Assembly (NCBI GenBank): GCA_002633005.1
Contig: NMRA01000086.1
Span: 62,001-126,000, forward strand
Origin: Phoronis australis
Taxonomy: Eukaryota; Phoronida; Phoronidae
Reading direction: 5' to 3'
DNA length: 64,000 nucleotides
Shown: piece by piece, positions 1 to 11,037 of the stretch
Position numbering within the stretch: position 1 is the first letter of the stretch
Layout of the letters: the number at the start of each line of letters is the position of its first letter
Notes under the pieces: model-generated
Database searches by the model: none
The model's input: only the letters and a program-made list of their open reading frames with translations
What the model was told of the DNA's origin: nothing
Position numbers and translations under genes: made by a program

Positions 1-119
1 CAAATTCTTGTTTTGTCTGATGCCCAGGGCATATGCAGTAGATGACCAAATTGTTTAATTGCATCAACCTAGGACAATAACTTATCGAATGGAGACCAGT
101 CACAAAAACGTTTCAAATG

Positions 120-1270
120 CTAATTCAATGACTCGGAACGTGAGCACACTACAGTATAACGTGCCCAAAATATTGTGCGGGGTAGAAAATTGACAGTGCA
201 ATTGTATCTACTTGAATTTCGTGGAATCTGACCTTTGCAGCTACACCTAATCATCACCAGTATGCAATAAGAGCGAGTTGTACACCATGCGGAATTATAG
301 ATGGTGAGAGTAATTTGTTTATGGCATCTTTCTTCCATCAGTAGACCTCGGGATCTAGAGCTGGTGATATTCCACCCCATGACTGACTGTTAATGGGCTC
401 TGTTTAGGTTTACATTCTCTGTGAATGCCTCTGTTGTCGGTGACAGTTTGAGGGCGGACATATATTTCTTGCTATTTCTCTTCCCCATACCAGTAATCTG
501 ATTCCTGACATCTTCCCGATTCTCTTCATTCCATAACAGGCGCACATACATTTACTGGCCTGTTTCATGACATCAGAAAAATGTGCATTAAAAGTGACGA
601 TGGCAGACAGATCATGTCCAACCTTCAATATTTTAACGATGGAACCCTTCATAGTAGCATGCCACCGTGTTACACCCCTACAGGGCTTGGGCAGGGAGGA
701 GACCTTCACAATGTCGCCACATGTTTCCACTGTTAACTTCGTTTCTTCGCCGGACTGTTCTACACTTACTAGGTGATTTCATGGTTGCGGTATTGATTGA
801 AGATTTTCCTTGTCTCAGTAATGCACATGAAAGACAAAGACATTTTTGTCACCAGAAACAACTTAAAATTTCTTTAAGTTCATATGCACATTTCACGTCC
901 TGTTGCATAATAATGGAGCTAGCTTCTTCGTGGGATGTCTACAATGTCCTGGTACTATCTAAGGGACAAGGATCTTCATCAATGATTACCTATTTGTGTT
1001 CCTAGCGTACTGCTAGCCTTTCTCGAAGTCTGATAACATTGCCTGCCCCATTCTTATTATTTCATGTACGTTACCTGTTGGAGTAGCAATCACACTGCGT
1101 CTTTGGGATGGACATTGGGATCCAATAGATCGATGCTGGTATATACTTTTGACACATTCATGCAATATCCTGGGCACGTGCATCAAGACGTGCCTTACTT
1201 TCTTCCCTGTGATAGGTTTTAGTACAAGATCTAATGTTACCGCCCTCCATCTCGCCAAGATCTGTTTCAA
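120..1270 (-). pseudogene. Possible decayed gene for a cysteine-rich (CXC-type) invertebrate protein
   Basis: Three minus-strand open stretches (1270-1013, 730-410, 380-120) read in the same direction but are broken by stops and frame changes. The last begins GWNITSSRSRGLLMEE and continues into MIRCSCKGQ and NCTVNF. This resembles the C-terminal end of a large uncharacterised invertebrate family, where a GW...P.M segment precedes a cluster such as LIRCSCK..C. The middle stretch contains GMKRIGKMSGIRLLVWG and CPPSNCHRQQ. Seen directly: the ORFs and cysteine motifs. Inferred: family membership, from remembered motif style only. No splice sites were found that would join the pieces, so I treat it as degenerate. 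It could also be chance ORFs. Confidence 0.28.
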
Positions 1271-1539
1271 TTTTGTAGGACGAACGGCAACTTGTGCCCA
1301 AAGCTTAAGAGTCTCTTCTTTGAGGGCAATTCCCTACTATTCCCTCACTACTGTATTCGTACCTCATCAATGTGGTCCCTATAAACTGATCGTTCCGAGC
1401 CCCATTCCAGCATTAACCCAAGTCATTAAACTAATCTGCGTTTTTTCAATGGTCTGTGGGAGCGCAGGGCAATAGGCAATACCTTTTTTGGAATTTAAGA
1501 TCTCAAACTGCAGAACACACACTACACAAAATATTTTCT

Positions 1540-2460
1540 TACTTCATCATCAAAGAGGATATTCTGCTACAACCTGCAAACAGATTTCATTAAATTCATT
1601 GACCACTGAAACATGGGTGCAAATATTTATAACTAACCTCTGGTGTCTGATGCAGCAGTTGTAAGCACAAGTACAATTTTGAATACGGCAGCTGTAATTT
1701 GTGTAAATTATCAATTATGCAAATTCATGATGACCACGAAATCATGAGATCAATTCGAAAATAATTGACATGCAATGCCCGTAAGGAAATTATGAACAGA
1801 AACAGTATTTGGAATACTGGTGTCTTTTATTTGTAACAACTTGCAAACTCATTTCACAGAAACATGGATAGACGTTAAAGTAGTTTACTTGGGGTGCCTA
1901 GTACTTCAGCTATAAGCAAAAGTAGAATTTTGAATAATGGCGGCCTTAATTTGTATATATTATGCAAATCTACGATGTATCCACTAGCAAACGAGGTCCA
2001 TTAAATTCACTGACCATAGAAGCATACTAGTGAAAACATTGAAGTAACCAGTCTGAAGTGCTTGGTAAGGGCGTTTTAAGCAAAACACAATTTTGAATAA
2101 TGGTGGCCTTAATTTGCATTAATTATGCAAATTTATCATGCAACAACATGCAAACTGATTTCATTAAACTAACTGACCATAGAAACATAGGTGCAAATAT
2201 GATAATTCACCTGTGATGATTGGTACCAAAGCTATTAGAACAAGTAAAATTTTGAACAATGGCGGCCTTAATTTGCATAAATTATGCAAATTGACAATGT
2301 ATTAACCAAAAACCTTGCACTATTAAATTCGTTGACCATGAAAACATGGGTAAAAACGTCAAAATTATTTGGCTGCAGTGCTTGGTAGGCAAATTATAAG
2401 TAAAAATAGAACTTTGCATAAAGACGACCTTAATTTGCATATTTTAAAAAATGCTCAAGG
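1540..2460. repeat. Degenerate ~160-bp tandem repeat with octamer-like palindromes
   Basis: The phrase TGAATAATGGCGGCCTTAATT recurs with small changes near 1933, 2094, 2254 and 2413, a period of about 160 bp. Older, more diverged copies lie near 1540-1860. A second landmark, TTAAATTCATTGACCA followed by AAACATGGG, recurs in each unit. Several units contain ATTTGCAT followed about 5 bp later by ATGCAAAT (2112-2119/2125-2132 and 2271-2278/2284-2291). No ORF runs through it. The array ends at a C homopolymer (2471-2487) that contains an ambiguous base. Confidence 0.75.
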
Positions 2461-3629
2461 GTTGCGAACGCCCCCCCCCCCCCCAANCCCCCTAAATCAT
2501 GATTAACTATGCATAGGCTACATGAAAAAGCAAAGAAAAACTTTATCCGGCAAATCCAGGTTAAGTAAAAAACAGCATTTGGCTCCCGTGTCATGGACTG
2601 GAAGAAGCCATGCCGTTTTTACGACACTGCTTCAGTTCTCATTGGCCAGATTATTTTTAGCACTGTATGCCTGGGCTGACAACTTCTTGACCTTTACATA
2701 AAACACGCAGTTGTATATTATTCTTTCTTTATTTAGACGGTTTCTATGGTAGCACTTTATCTAATTGTTCACAATCGTTTAGCTAAGTCCTTCGTACATT
2801 TTAACCATACCTAGAGATCTCGTGCGCAAAGTCAGCAGTCGTAATATTGAATCATGGAATAAAGCAGTGGATGGTGCCCTTTGTCTGAAAAGAAAAATAG
2901 AGAGAAACGAATGCCGGGTATTTAAAGCACTTTGAAAACGGTTCTGAAAGGAAGAGCGATCAAGGACGTGCACGCGGAATAAGGACTGGGTGATCAGTTT
3001 CAGTACCGTTGCAGGGTCTTGATCTCGTTGAACATGCTGAGAAACATGTAATAAAGGGTTTCAGCGAGTTTTAGAAGTCTACAGTTCAGTTGCGACCCCA
3101 CCGCGAAGACATTAGCCTAGCTAGGACAGTTACGGAACAAGAGCGATCCCAAATTTCAAATTTCTCAAATTTGAGATGTTTCCTGTAGGTAAGCCTACAT
3201 GTACCTAGGTTGACTAGGGCCTATTAGAAAACGAATCAAATTGATCGAAAAGGGGTAAAAAGTGACAAACGTGTCAACGTTGCCATGATAGTAACACGAG
3301 GCCTAGCGCTGCATCTGATCCTCGAGTTTAACCTCCAGGCAATATACGATCTTTGTGCATTATTACTACCCTCTTTCGATCATAACGCTACAGGCCTATC
3401 CGGAGGGGTGAAACAATTGATGGCACCCAGACTTCTGTGTGTGGACATTAGTTTGCATGCCCTGACGACAGAGCCTCGCGAAAATGGAAGGTGACGCACG
3501 TGTGACCGCGTGATATCGCCATGTAGCGAAGCACATGATCACGAGAGCTTCATTCTTCGCAGGATTTTGCGCCTGTGGAACTCAACCCTAGTTTGGACGT
3601 CTGTTGTAAACGGGAATGAGCAGCCAAGT
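2461..3629. other. Gap with no recognisable gene
   Basis: A poly-C tract with an n at 2487 is followed by mixed AT-rich sequence. Short ORFs (64-79 codons) show no motif I recognise, and I found no splice-consistent conserved exon. Confidence 0.5.
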
Positions 3630-4014
3630 CAGGGGTACCATAGAATCATAAGCACGAACATCGCATCTTACGCACGAACCACCTACGAACCTATGAATCA
3701 TGCATACGAACCTATGAATCATGCATACGAACCCAAAAATTACGCATAGGCCTACAAACAAAAATCATGCGCACGAACGACAAAAGTCATACATACGAAC
3801 ACAAAACATACGCACGAACACTGTATTATTTGGTGGTTCGTGCATATGATTCGGATGCTCACACGTATGTTTTGTGTTTGCATGTGATTTTTGAGGTTCG
3901 TGCGCATGTTGGGTACGTGTGCATGATTCATGTGTTCGTATGCAAGATTCATAGGTTCGAAAGTGTTTTTTGCGTAAGATGCAATGCTCGTGCGTATGAT
4001 TGTATGGTACCCTG
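3630..4014. mobile_element. 385-bp inverted-repeat (foldback/MITE) element
   Basis: The left end CAGGGGTACCATAGAATCAT is mirrored by the right end, which reads TATGGTACCCTG at 4003-4014. The complementarity continues imperfectly inward for most of each ~190-bp half (for example GCATCTTACGC against GCGTAAGATGC). The direct repeat CAAGT flanks both sides (3625-3629 and 4015-4019), as expected for a target-site duplication. The arms are built from a degenerate short repeat, CATACGAACCTATGAAT. No protein is encoded; ORFs here mirror each other on both strands because of the symmetry. Confidence 0.85.
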
Positions 4015-4019
4015 CAAGT

Positions 4020-7000
4020 GAATATTTCAGTACTTTTATTTGATGCCTGGTTATCTTGAGTGGGCCATATAACATTTACCTTACAAGAAATTCTTTGGAC
4101 TGGGTTGATTTAGTTTGTTGTTCTTTCAGCAGCCATCACCAAAAGGCATTTCTTGATATCAAACAAATAATCTCAGAACGTTAGCATCTGTGTACCACGA
4201 TCAACACTTCATACGATTTGTGTTGAACAAACAAGTATATAACGGTCTTACCTCTTCAAGCCTCAAACACCATACAGCGTGCACTGCGCGAATGCCATCT
4301 TGTTCAGTGAATCGCACGTGCGTTCGCAAAATCTTGCTTTTTTGAACGTCGGTACCAGGATTTTCCGAAAATAGGCCCATCCAAAAAGCGCCCATGGCGT
4401 GTTTTCTGTAACTGCGTGTTTTGAACATCTGACAGATTGTTTTAAAATACTTTCGCATTATGTTATGATTTTTTTTCATTTTGGCAAAGCTATCTTTTGG
4501 GATTTTGGTTTCACTCAAATGACTACCATTTAACGAATTATTGGGTAACTTAGTTGGTAACCGTATTAGTTTGAAGGTCAGTTTTAAAGCACAGTGTTTG
4601 CAGAATGTGATATAGCTATACACGAGTAAATGTCTACCACATAAGTGCAGAAAAAATGCCAAACTGATTCTTTATCAGTACAAAGCAACAGTGCTTTTCA
4701 AGACTACCCACGTTTACAGAAGAGTGTTCAATTTTACGTACTGTAAAACATTCTTGATTGAATAATTGATGATAATTATTTGCTCTAAAACTGCATCGTA
4801 AATGCTTGACATAGTTTCCGAAAATACGCTCGGGTGTAAATTCGGTTCCATTTGAAGTTTTTGAAAGGTTGTTTCTGAATATCTGCCCATGGGGCTATTT
4901 TCGGAAATTCCCGTTTGTAACAAGTTGAAGTAGCAAAGCAAGCAGACGCCAGACAGAAACACTTTCCATTTTTGAGGAAATTGCAAATTTGAATCAGGAA
5001 TTTGCATTATTGTGTCGAAGTATTAATCAATGAGGAAACCACTACGATTTCTGGAAAACGTGCTTTCGGAAACATTAAGTTGTGAAGTGTTAATCGTGAA
5101 TCTAAAAATTTTAGATTCTAGATCAATTTTCAGTGACACTCTTCAAAACCCCAGGGAAACTTGTTTTATTGCATTGAATAAGAATCTTCAAAAATACCAG
5201 TAGAACTTAAACAGAAGTAAAAGAGTGTCGATAATGGGTATGCTTACGCTGTTACCAAGGGTTACCAGTGTTTAGGCCTACACAATAAGAAGCAGGAGTG
5301 TACATTATCACATATCTGTCCTTACTGTTCAAGTAATGAACCGCTAATTCAGCCAATTATGAATTTTGACCTTTTCTACCAGACACTCAAAAAACAAGGA
5401 AGTGTCGGTGAAGTGCTTCCGGCAAGAATCAGACCCTCCTCTTTTGAAAAAGACTGCTCGGATGTTTCTTAAACACAGCTAAATCATGACTGGTGCAAAA
5501 CAGTCTGGCTATTACAGATCTTACGAAAAGAAATCAATTTGAGATTGTATTTATCTCTTTGGGTCAGTGCCGAATTATAGGGAGTATATCGATATTTTGC
5601 TACCAATATACCTTTCTTTTTGCATGCTAAATTTCACTAAAAATACATGGTCACGTGATCATCTAATGGCAGATTAGTAAAGTCTCAGGCTTTCTAGTTT
5701 CGGAAAATATATACTTTTACTGAGTTAAAATTTATAGTTTTGTAGACATTTGGCTACATACGCAGACTTGTCTATAAGATCCTACATGAAGACGGAAAAA
5801 ACAATTGATGCTAACATTAGGGCGACGCTCCGCCAGGAAACCCCTAATTGTAACCTACGGAACTACTTTTGCATACTAGCAAATTGGCTGCCACTGAAGT
5901 GATTGGTCGGTGCAGATGGAATGCTGAATTATGGGAGGAAATTCATGGTTTCCGTTCCATTAGTGTAGAATTATCGCCGCAAGAGTCTCGCGAGTGTCTT
6001 GCGTCGCGTAACGTAGCCAATTCTAACTTTAAATCCATCTAAGTCAACCACCAATTCGGAAAGTATTCCGACAGCGTCCCCCCGACTGCGAGGAACAATG
6101 TCACGTACACCTTACGAGTTTGTCAACATGTGATTCATTGGTAGTTGCGGGAGGCGTCGTCGAATTACGTAAGCAGAGGGATGAGGCCATAGTAGTGTTT
6201 CGTTAATGAAATTTTGGTGCATTTGCGATTTTTCTACTCTTTCCGGTACTTTGTCTTCAAACTGTCCCGGTGTACGAATATACAGCAGACGAAAGTTTCG
6301 CGAGCAAAAGCCAAATGCATAATATATACCAGGACGTGTATATTTGGCTGTGCCGAATAAAAAACAGTACACAACTAGGATAGTCGGTGCCAGTGCCGTA
6401 ATTTTTTGTGTACATTTCTTATGGACCTACAGCAATAAATTTCTTACAATGTTCTTTTCGATCATATTTTACTGAAATTGATTCCATTTAGAGCCGCATA
6501 ATCAAAATGTTTCCGAAGGAGCAAACAAACTGTTGCAAGGCGTTGTGGATATCCACGCTGCTGGAGGTGAATTTCTTTCACCTTGTACTTATTTATCAAG
6601 GCGTAGGCCCCTTTTGACCGTGAATACGTATGTTAACAGTTTGCTTTCATCAGGGGCCTGCCCTTTTCCTCGGGCTTGCTCTGTGTCCCATCGTTGGTCT
6701 GCTTTGGTTCCCAACCATTGTGACATAAAGGTGAGAACACGTATGGAACATTCAGCTCTCAGACTATCGCCGGATAGCTTCTGAAGCGCAGTGACAGTTC
6801 ACTGCTTGCACACTTTGGTGGCGCTGCAAAAATGAATGTTGTTCATTGTTGTTTAGGACACAATGCATCGATTTTGCATCTACTTAACAACGCAAACGTG
6901 AAAGCGCACGAGTTCCAAACATGCAAAACCATTGCAGTCAGGACATAAAACCTCGTTTCCAAGCCGTACAAGTGTAAATTGCCAAGGGCCCAGGTGTCCC

Positions 7001-9780
7001 TGAATAAGATATCCACACATTCTCACTTAAAACCTCTAAACGTCTTTGATAACAGGCGATAAAAATTAAAACTTCATTCTGTACAGACCGAGTAAAAAAC
7101 GGCGATGAATTGTGTCGTCCATGTCCAGTTCGGGAAGAGTACGAAATCATTGTACTCTTTCACAGTGCTACGAGGTGCAGTCTGCCGTACAGGTGGCGCT
7201 GTGAGTATTTCAAGTACTTGTTCCTTTCCAAACAATGATGTTATTGAAAAAATCGTTAGTCCCTAATTTCTGCAAAAGGCGTCCGCAGCCCTCGGAAATT
7301 CGCAGTGCGAACTGTGGTCAAATACTCTGGCCAAATGTTACCATACCAACAAATCTCCCTCTTTCGGACAAAAAGATTTTAAAAATTTATATCTCGGATT
7401 GAGCGTGCAATTGACTGCTTTTCACTACTCGGTTGCACGTCACCTGGATTCAACCTTATCTGCTTTTTTGACAAAAATTAACACATGAAAGATGTATTGT
7501 GTGTTAGACATTGAAGTAACTGTTGAAGGACCGTTGTTGGTGAATTTCAATCCCTGCATTGACTTCGATAGTCGTGACTACGCCGAACGTACAGAGCGAC
7601 GTTGATTTCTCCTGAGTTGAACGAAAGTCGGAGAAAAATCGAACGTGCTCCAATTCACCCAAAATTTTTATGGAACTTTTTAGCAAGAAAAGTCGTGTTG
7701 CAAAACCTGCCTATTGACTTCGACTTCGCCTTGGTCACATTTTGGTGCAGCTCGGCCGATGCTGTTGAATGAGTGCCCGGATCGCTGGGCGATTTCTATG
7801 GGATCGCTGTCGAACGATTGGGAATCTTTGACGCTGAGACCCGGTTGTCAGCCTATGTGGCCATTTTTCTGTCAGAAACTCGTCGGATCGGTGTAATGAG
7901 CGACTCCTGCGATTTAGACAGTTCCGTCTACGAAGTCGATGCATGGTGTATAAATATCGGAGTGTGATGGCGGGAAAGTAATTGGTCGTACCATTCCATT
8001 GAGAATTTTTAAATGCTCACAGCGAACATTGGCATTTCTAATGACGGAGTTCAAGGCATGCCAATGAGCCAACGGCGTAAGTTTTCCGGCTGCGGGCTCG
8101 CAAAACCCTCGCTCCGCCACTGGCAAATAAACTGCACTTTAACAATACTAAACAGTCAGATAATTACCCACTATCACGACCCTTTTACTGACAAAATACA
8201 ACGCAGGCTGCTATAGAATCTGAGAATAAAAACAGTCGTCAAGAGTGATTAAATATAGAACGTTACACTGACATTATCGGTGTAGGCTACAGCCTACACG
8301 GCAATCGGCGAAGTTACTCACAGGGGAGGGGTCAATCCGGAACCAATGGTGGAATTCAATGGAACGTGTGCACAAGGTCACGGACGTAAAAATGGTCGCG
8401 AGTATATATCTTCTGCGAAGTGCAAGGTTATGTGCGCTACTCCAGTCTGTCTACCCAGCCTTGCCATTAAGGAAGTGATATCAGAGACCATCTGCAGCAT
8501 ATGTAGTGATGACGTCATATGCATCAACGAATCAGGCATTAGAATTAATTGCGTGAACAATGAGATGGTGAGTAGGCTACATGCGGCGTGTCTGCTTGAG
8601 AGCTCGGCAGTAAATCATGATAGCTGCAAATATACTGGCTGTGTGGAGACCCATTTACACTGTTCACTTCCTATCTCGGTGAGATCGAATAGCAATAGAA
8701 TAGAGTAAACGCAATAAGCCGCGCTCGTTCTAATGATTCTGTTTAGGCATGAGCCTCAGTTGCACGCTCGAACTCTGCTTGCAGCACTCACTTCGGGTCA
8801 CGGCAGTTTAGCCGCCGGGCAGTCAACCAACAGTTGGTCACTATAACTATAGGCGGATTTAGGGCCCCGCGGTCAAAAAACGACGACAGCATTTTTAGGG
8901 CTTCCTAAGACTCCTCGCTTCAAAAATTTTAACTGTCCTACCCCTTTACAATACTCTAGATCGTCCAGTAAATCTGGAAACTGGATATTTGTTTACTGAA
9001 CAACGTATCTACTGCTACAACTTACACTGCTTAGTGTGATAGTTTTTTTTTCAGTTTCGGTTTCAAGTATAAATTTGCCGCAGTGTTCGGTAATGGAAAG
9101 TTCACCACCAAGTCAAAGACACTTTACTACTTTGGTTATCCTCAGGAAGGCATTACAATCCTGGTATGATTGGCCAGGTCATGGGATGCAGCGGTGACGC
9201 CATGATTGCTACCACTGCCACTACTACTGCAGTGGTGGATGTAGGATATCATAACAGGGGGAGGGCAACATTTTGTCTCAAAGACAATCGCGCGCAGAGT
9301 GCGACTTATAGTGGAGACTCGTAGCGACGAATGGGGGGACTGAGGTGAGAGGGAGGTTCACCCCTTCCGCCAAGGGGAAAATTTGTTTTCGTCTCTGAAA
9401 ACAAGGCAATAGCATTTTCCTTGATTGCTGGAGTATAATCAATCGTTTCCTTGGCCAGGTTGATATTGCGACTAGCGCGGCGAAATCTTAAGACCCAGAC
9501 CGCGTTATGGAATCCGACGTCGCTGCACGGCAAGTTTTTAACTCAATAAGTTGCCCGGAATAAAAAACGCCCTTGATTCTAGACTTTCACCTGCTTAACG
9601 TATCTTTTATGTCCCGATAATTTATGTTGTCATGACGCATACTCAAATGATTTATTCATATAAATTATGATAACACTCCGTGAGTGTTTGAAATAAATAA
9701 ATTAACAATTCTTGTTTTAAAGCATTCAAACTGTTTAACCGCGGCATCGCCGCTTGCGATTTAAAAATGGAAATTCATAA
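4020..9780. other. Long stretch without a recognised gene
   Basis: AT-rich sequence with scattered ORFs of 60-153 codons on both strands, many of them overlapping shadows. None shows a domain, signal peptide or splice-consistent continuation that I can support. One 120-codon plus-strand ORF (8346-8708) is rich in cysteine but unlike any family I know. A CRE-type palindrome TGACGTCA lies at 8510-8517 inside it. Confidence 0.4.
8346..8708 (+). CDS. Hypothetical cysteine-rich ORF, 120 codons
   Basis: An ATG-to-stop ORF of 120 residues with clustered cysteines in its first half (segments TCAQGHGRK, KCKVMCATPVC and ICSICSDDVIC). At 8564-8569 the sequence ATG|GTGAGT would make a good splice donor after residue ~73, so this may be an exon followed by intron. 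There is no convincing signal peptide and no recognised domain, and codon use is not distinctive. It may be chance. Listed because it is the only ORF in this part with a non-random residue pattern. Confidence 0.15.
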   Translation: MVEFNGTCAQGHGRKNGREYISSAKCKVMCATPVCLPSLAIKEVISETICSICSDDVICINESGIRINCVNNEMVSRLHAACLLESSAVNHDSCKYTGCVETHLHCSLPISVRSNSNRIE

Positions 9781-9785
9781 ATTGG

Positions 9786-9852
9786 ATGGACTCGAACTCA
9801 CGACCCCTTGGTCAGAGAGCGTGCGCTTCTCCATTAAGCCACCACGCTTCCA
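9786..9852 (-). repeat. tRNA-derived SINE head (RNA polymerase III A and B boxes)
   Basis: Read on the minus strand, TGGCTTAATGG matches an A box and GAGTTCGAGTCC matches a B box about 30 bp further on, separated by an anticodon-arm-like stretch. The D-stem pairs (GCTT/AAGC), but the T-stem and acceptor stem do not close well, so this is not an intact tRNA gene. The layout is typical of the 5' part of a tRNA-derived SINE. The element's 3' end was not found. Confidence 0.5.
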
Positions 9853-10857
9853 AATAAACCCGTACTCTAAGAGACGTACTTATTTATGGCCCACACCGTT
9901 CACCTGCGAACCTGCTTCTTCCTGTAATGTTTATTGCACGTTTTATATTTTGCGCAACCAGTTTATAGCAAAAGCTGTTGTGTTTAAAACAGTCTTAAAT
10001 TGCCCAAAAGACTATATCCATTTTTCGTGTTGACATTCGCTGGTTCCCTGCGTGCCGCTAGGTGGTAGCCAGCACGTAGCCAGGAATCATTTAATTTTCC
10101 TCGGGAATTTTTTTTACACCGGCGTTTCTGATTGGCTGGTCGAATTCTCAAGAGGTAGCGCTTTACGAAAACAAACTGGCATGACTGATGGAGGAACTGT
10201 AAAAGTGGTCTGTTGGGCAGACAAATCGGTGCTTAAGATTCATGTTCCGGAAATGTGAATCCTAGAAATTGTGGTTGCGTCTTTCGGAGTGCATCTTTCT
10301 ACTGTTGCTGACTTTTGTTTACGAGCTGTCCTGTATTCATACAGTATGAATAACACACCGGTTAAAGTAGTAACCTTTTGTGGGGCGGTACTATCGCCCC
10401 TGTATGCCTGCGGCATCCAGGGCGATGTATTGCCTAATTCTTCCACTTTTCCCTCCGTCTCTCGTGTTCTTATCGGTCAAATTTTCACCTCTTCCACGAC
10501 CACGGCAGGTTCAATTCACGCTGCCGCTCCCTCTACACAGCTCTCCCCTCCCTCCTCCCTTTGGACCCACCGTGGGGCCTTTGGCGCACCCCCACCCAAC
10601 TCTTGTCTCGATGGTTTGTACACTTCTATGCCCGTGGGTTCCTCAATCGCAGGCTCTCAGCGTTCGTTTCGCTTTTGGTTTCCAACACCGTCGTCCTAAC
10701 CCCCTCCCTCAACCTCCCCGCTTTTGTCCCACCAGTTTTCCCCCTGTCCCCCCTTTTCCCCCGTCCGTTATGTTGTTGCGTCCGTGACGCCGGGCACTGT
10801 GTGCCTCACCTTTGGGTGACCGCAAAAGAGTTGAATTTTCGTTGTTTCAGTTCAACG
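9853..10857. other. No gene recognised; pyrimidine-rich plus strand near 10.4-10.8 kb
   Basis: The interval from about 10430 to 10790 is strongly C/T-rich on the plus strand, which keeps three overlapping frames open (proline/serine-rich ORFs of 99-142 codons). These look like composition effects, not genes. Confidence 0.4.
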
Positions 10858-10896
10858 TGACCTTTGACCTCTCATTTGACCTCTCATTTGACCTTG
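10858..10896. promoter_or_regulatory. Cluster of nuclear-receptor half sites including a perfect DR1
   Basis: TGACCTTTGACCT at 10858-10870 is a perfect direct repeat of TGACCT spaced by one base (AGGTCAAAGGTCA on the other strand), the DR1 form bound by RXR, HNF4 and COUP-TF type receptors. Two more TTTGACCT half sites follow at 13-bp steps, with CTCATTTGACCT repeated. The sequence is directly visible; any function is inferred, and no gene starts close by. Confidence 0.45.
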
Positions 10897-11004
10897 CATC
10901 CATAAAATAATATCAGAAATGGACTCTCCGTCCCATAAAACATTAGAAACCAAAAATTGCAGGATCCTACACGGTATCATGTTCAGAGTGTGGAAATTAG
11001 GCGA

Positions 11005-11037
11005 AATTCAAGATGGCGGAAGCCGCCATCTTGAATT
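11005..11037. promoter_or_regulatory. Perfect 15-bp inverted repeat made of two YY1-like motifs
   Basis: AATTCAAGATGGCGG (11005-11019) is followed by the 3-bp loop AAG and then its exact reverse complement (11023-11037). AAGATGGCGG matches the core bound by YY1-type zinc-finger proteins, here in mirrored pairs. No neighbouring coding start was found, so it could instead be the centre of a small foldback repeat. Confidence 0.5.

Noticed and set aside
7735-7944. Arginine-rich minus-strand ORF and overlapping plus-strand ORFs
   Set aside because: Overlapping frames on both strands with no motif; composition shadows.
9786-9852. Functional tRNA gene
   Set aside because: A and B boxes fit, but the T-stem and acceptor stem do not pair.
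10271-10860. Three overlapping proline/serine-rich plus-strand ORFs
   Set aside because: Explained by C/T-rich composition that removes stop codons; no start context, splice pattern or domain.
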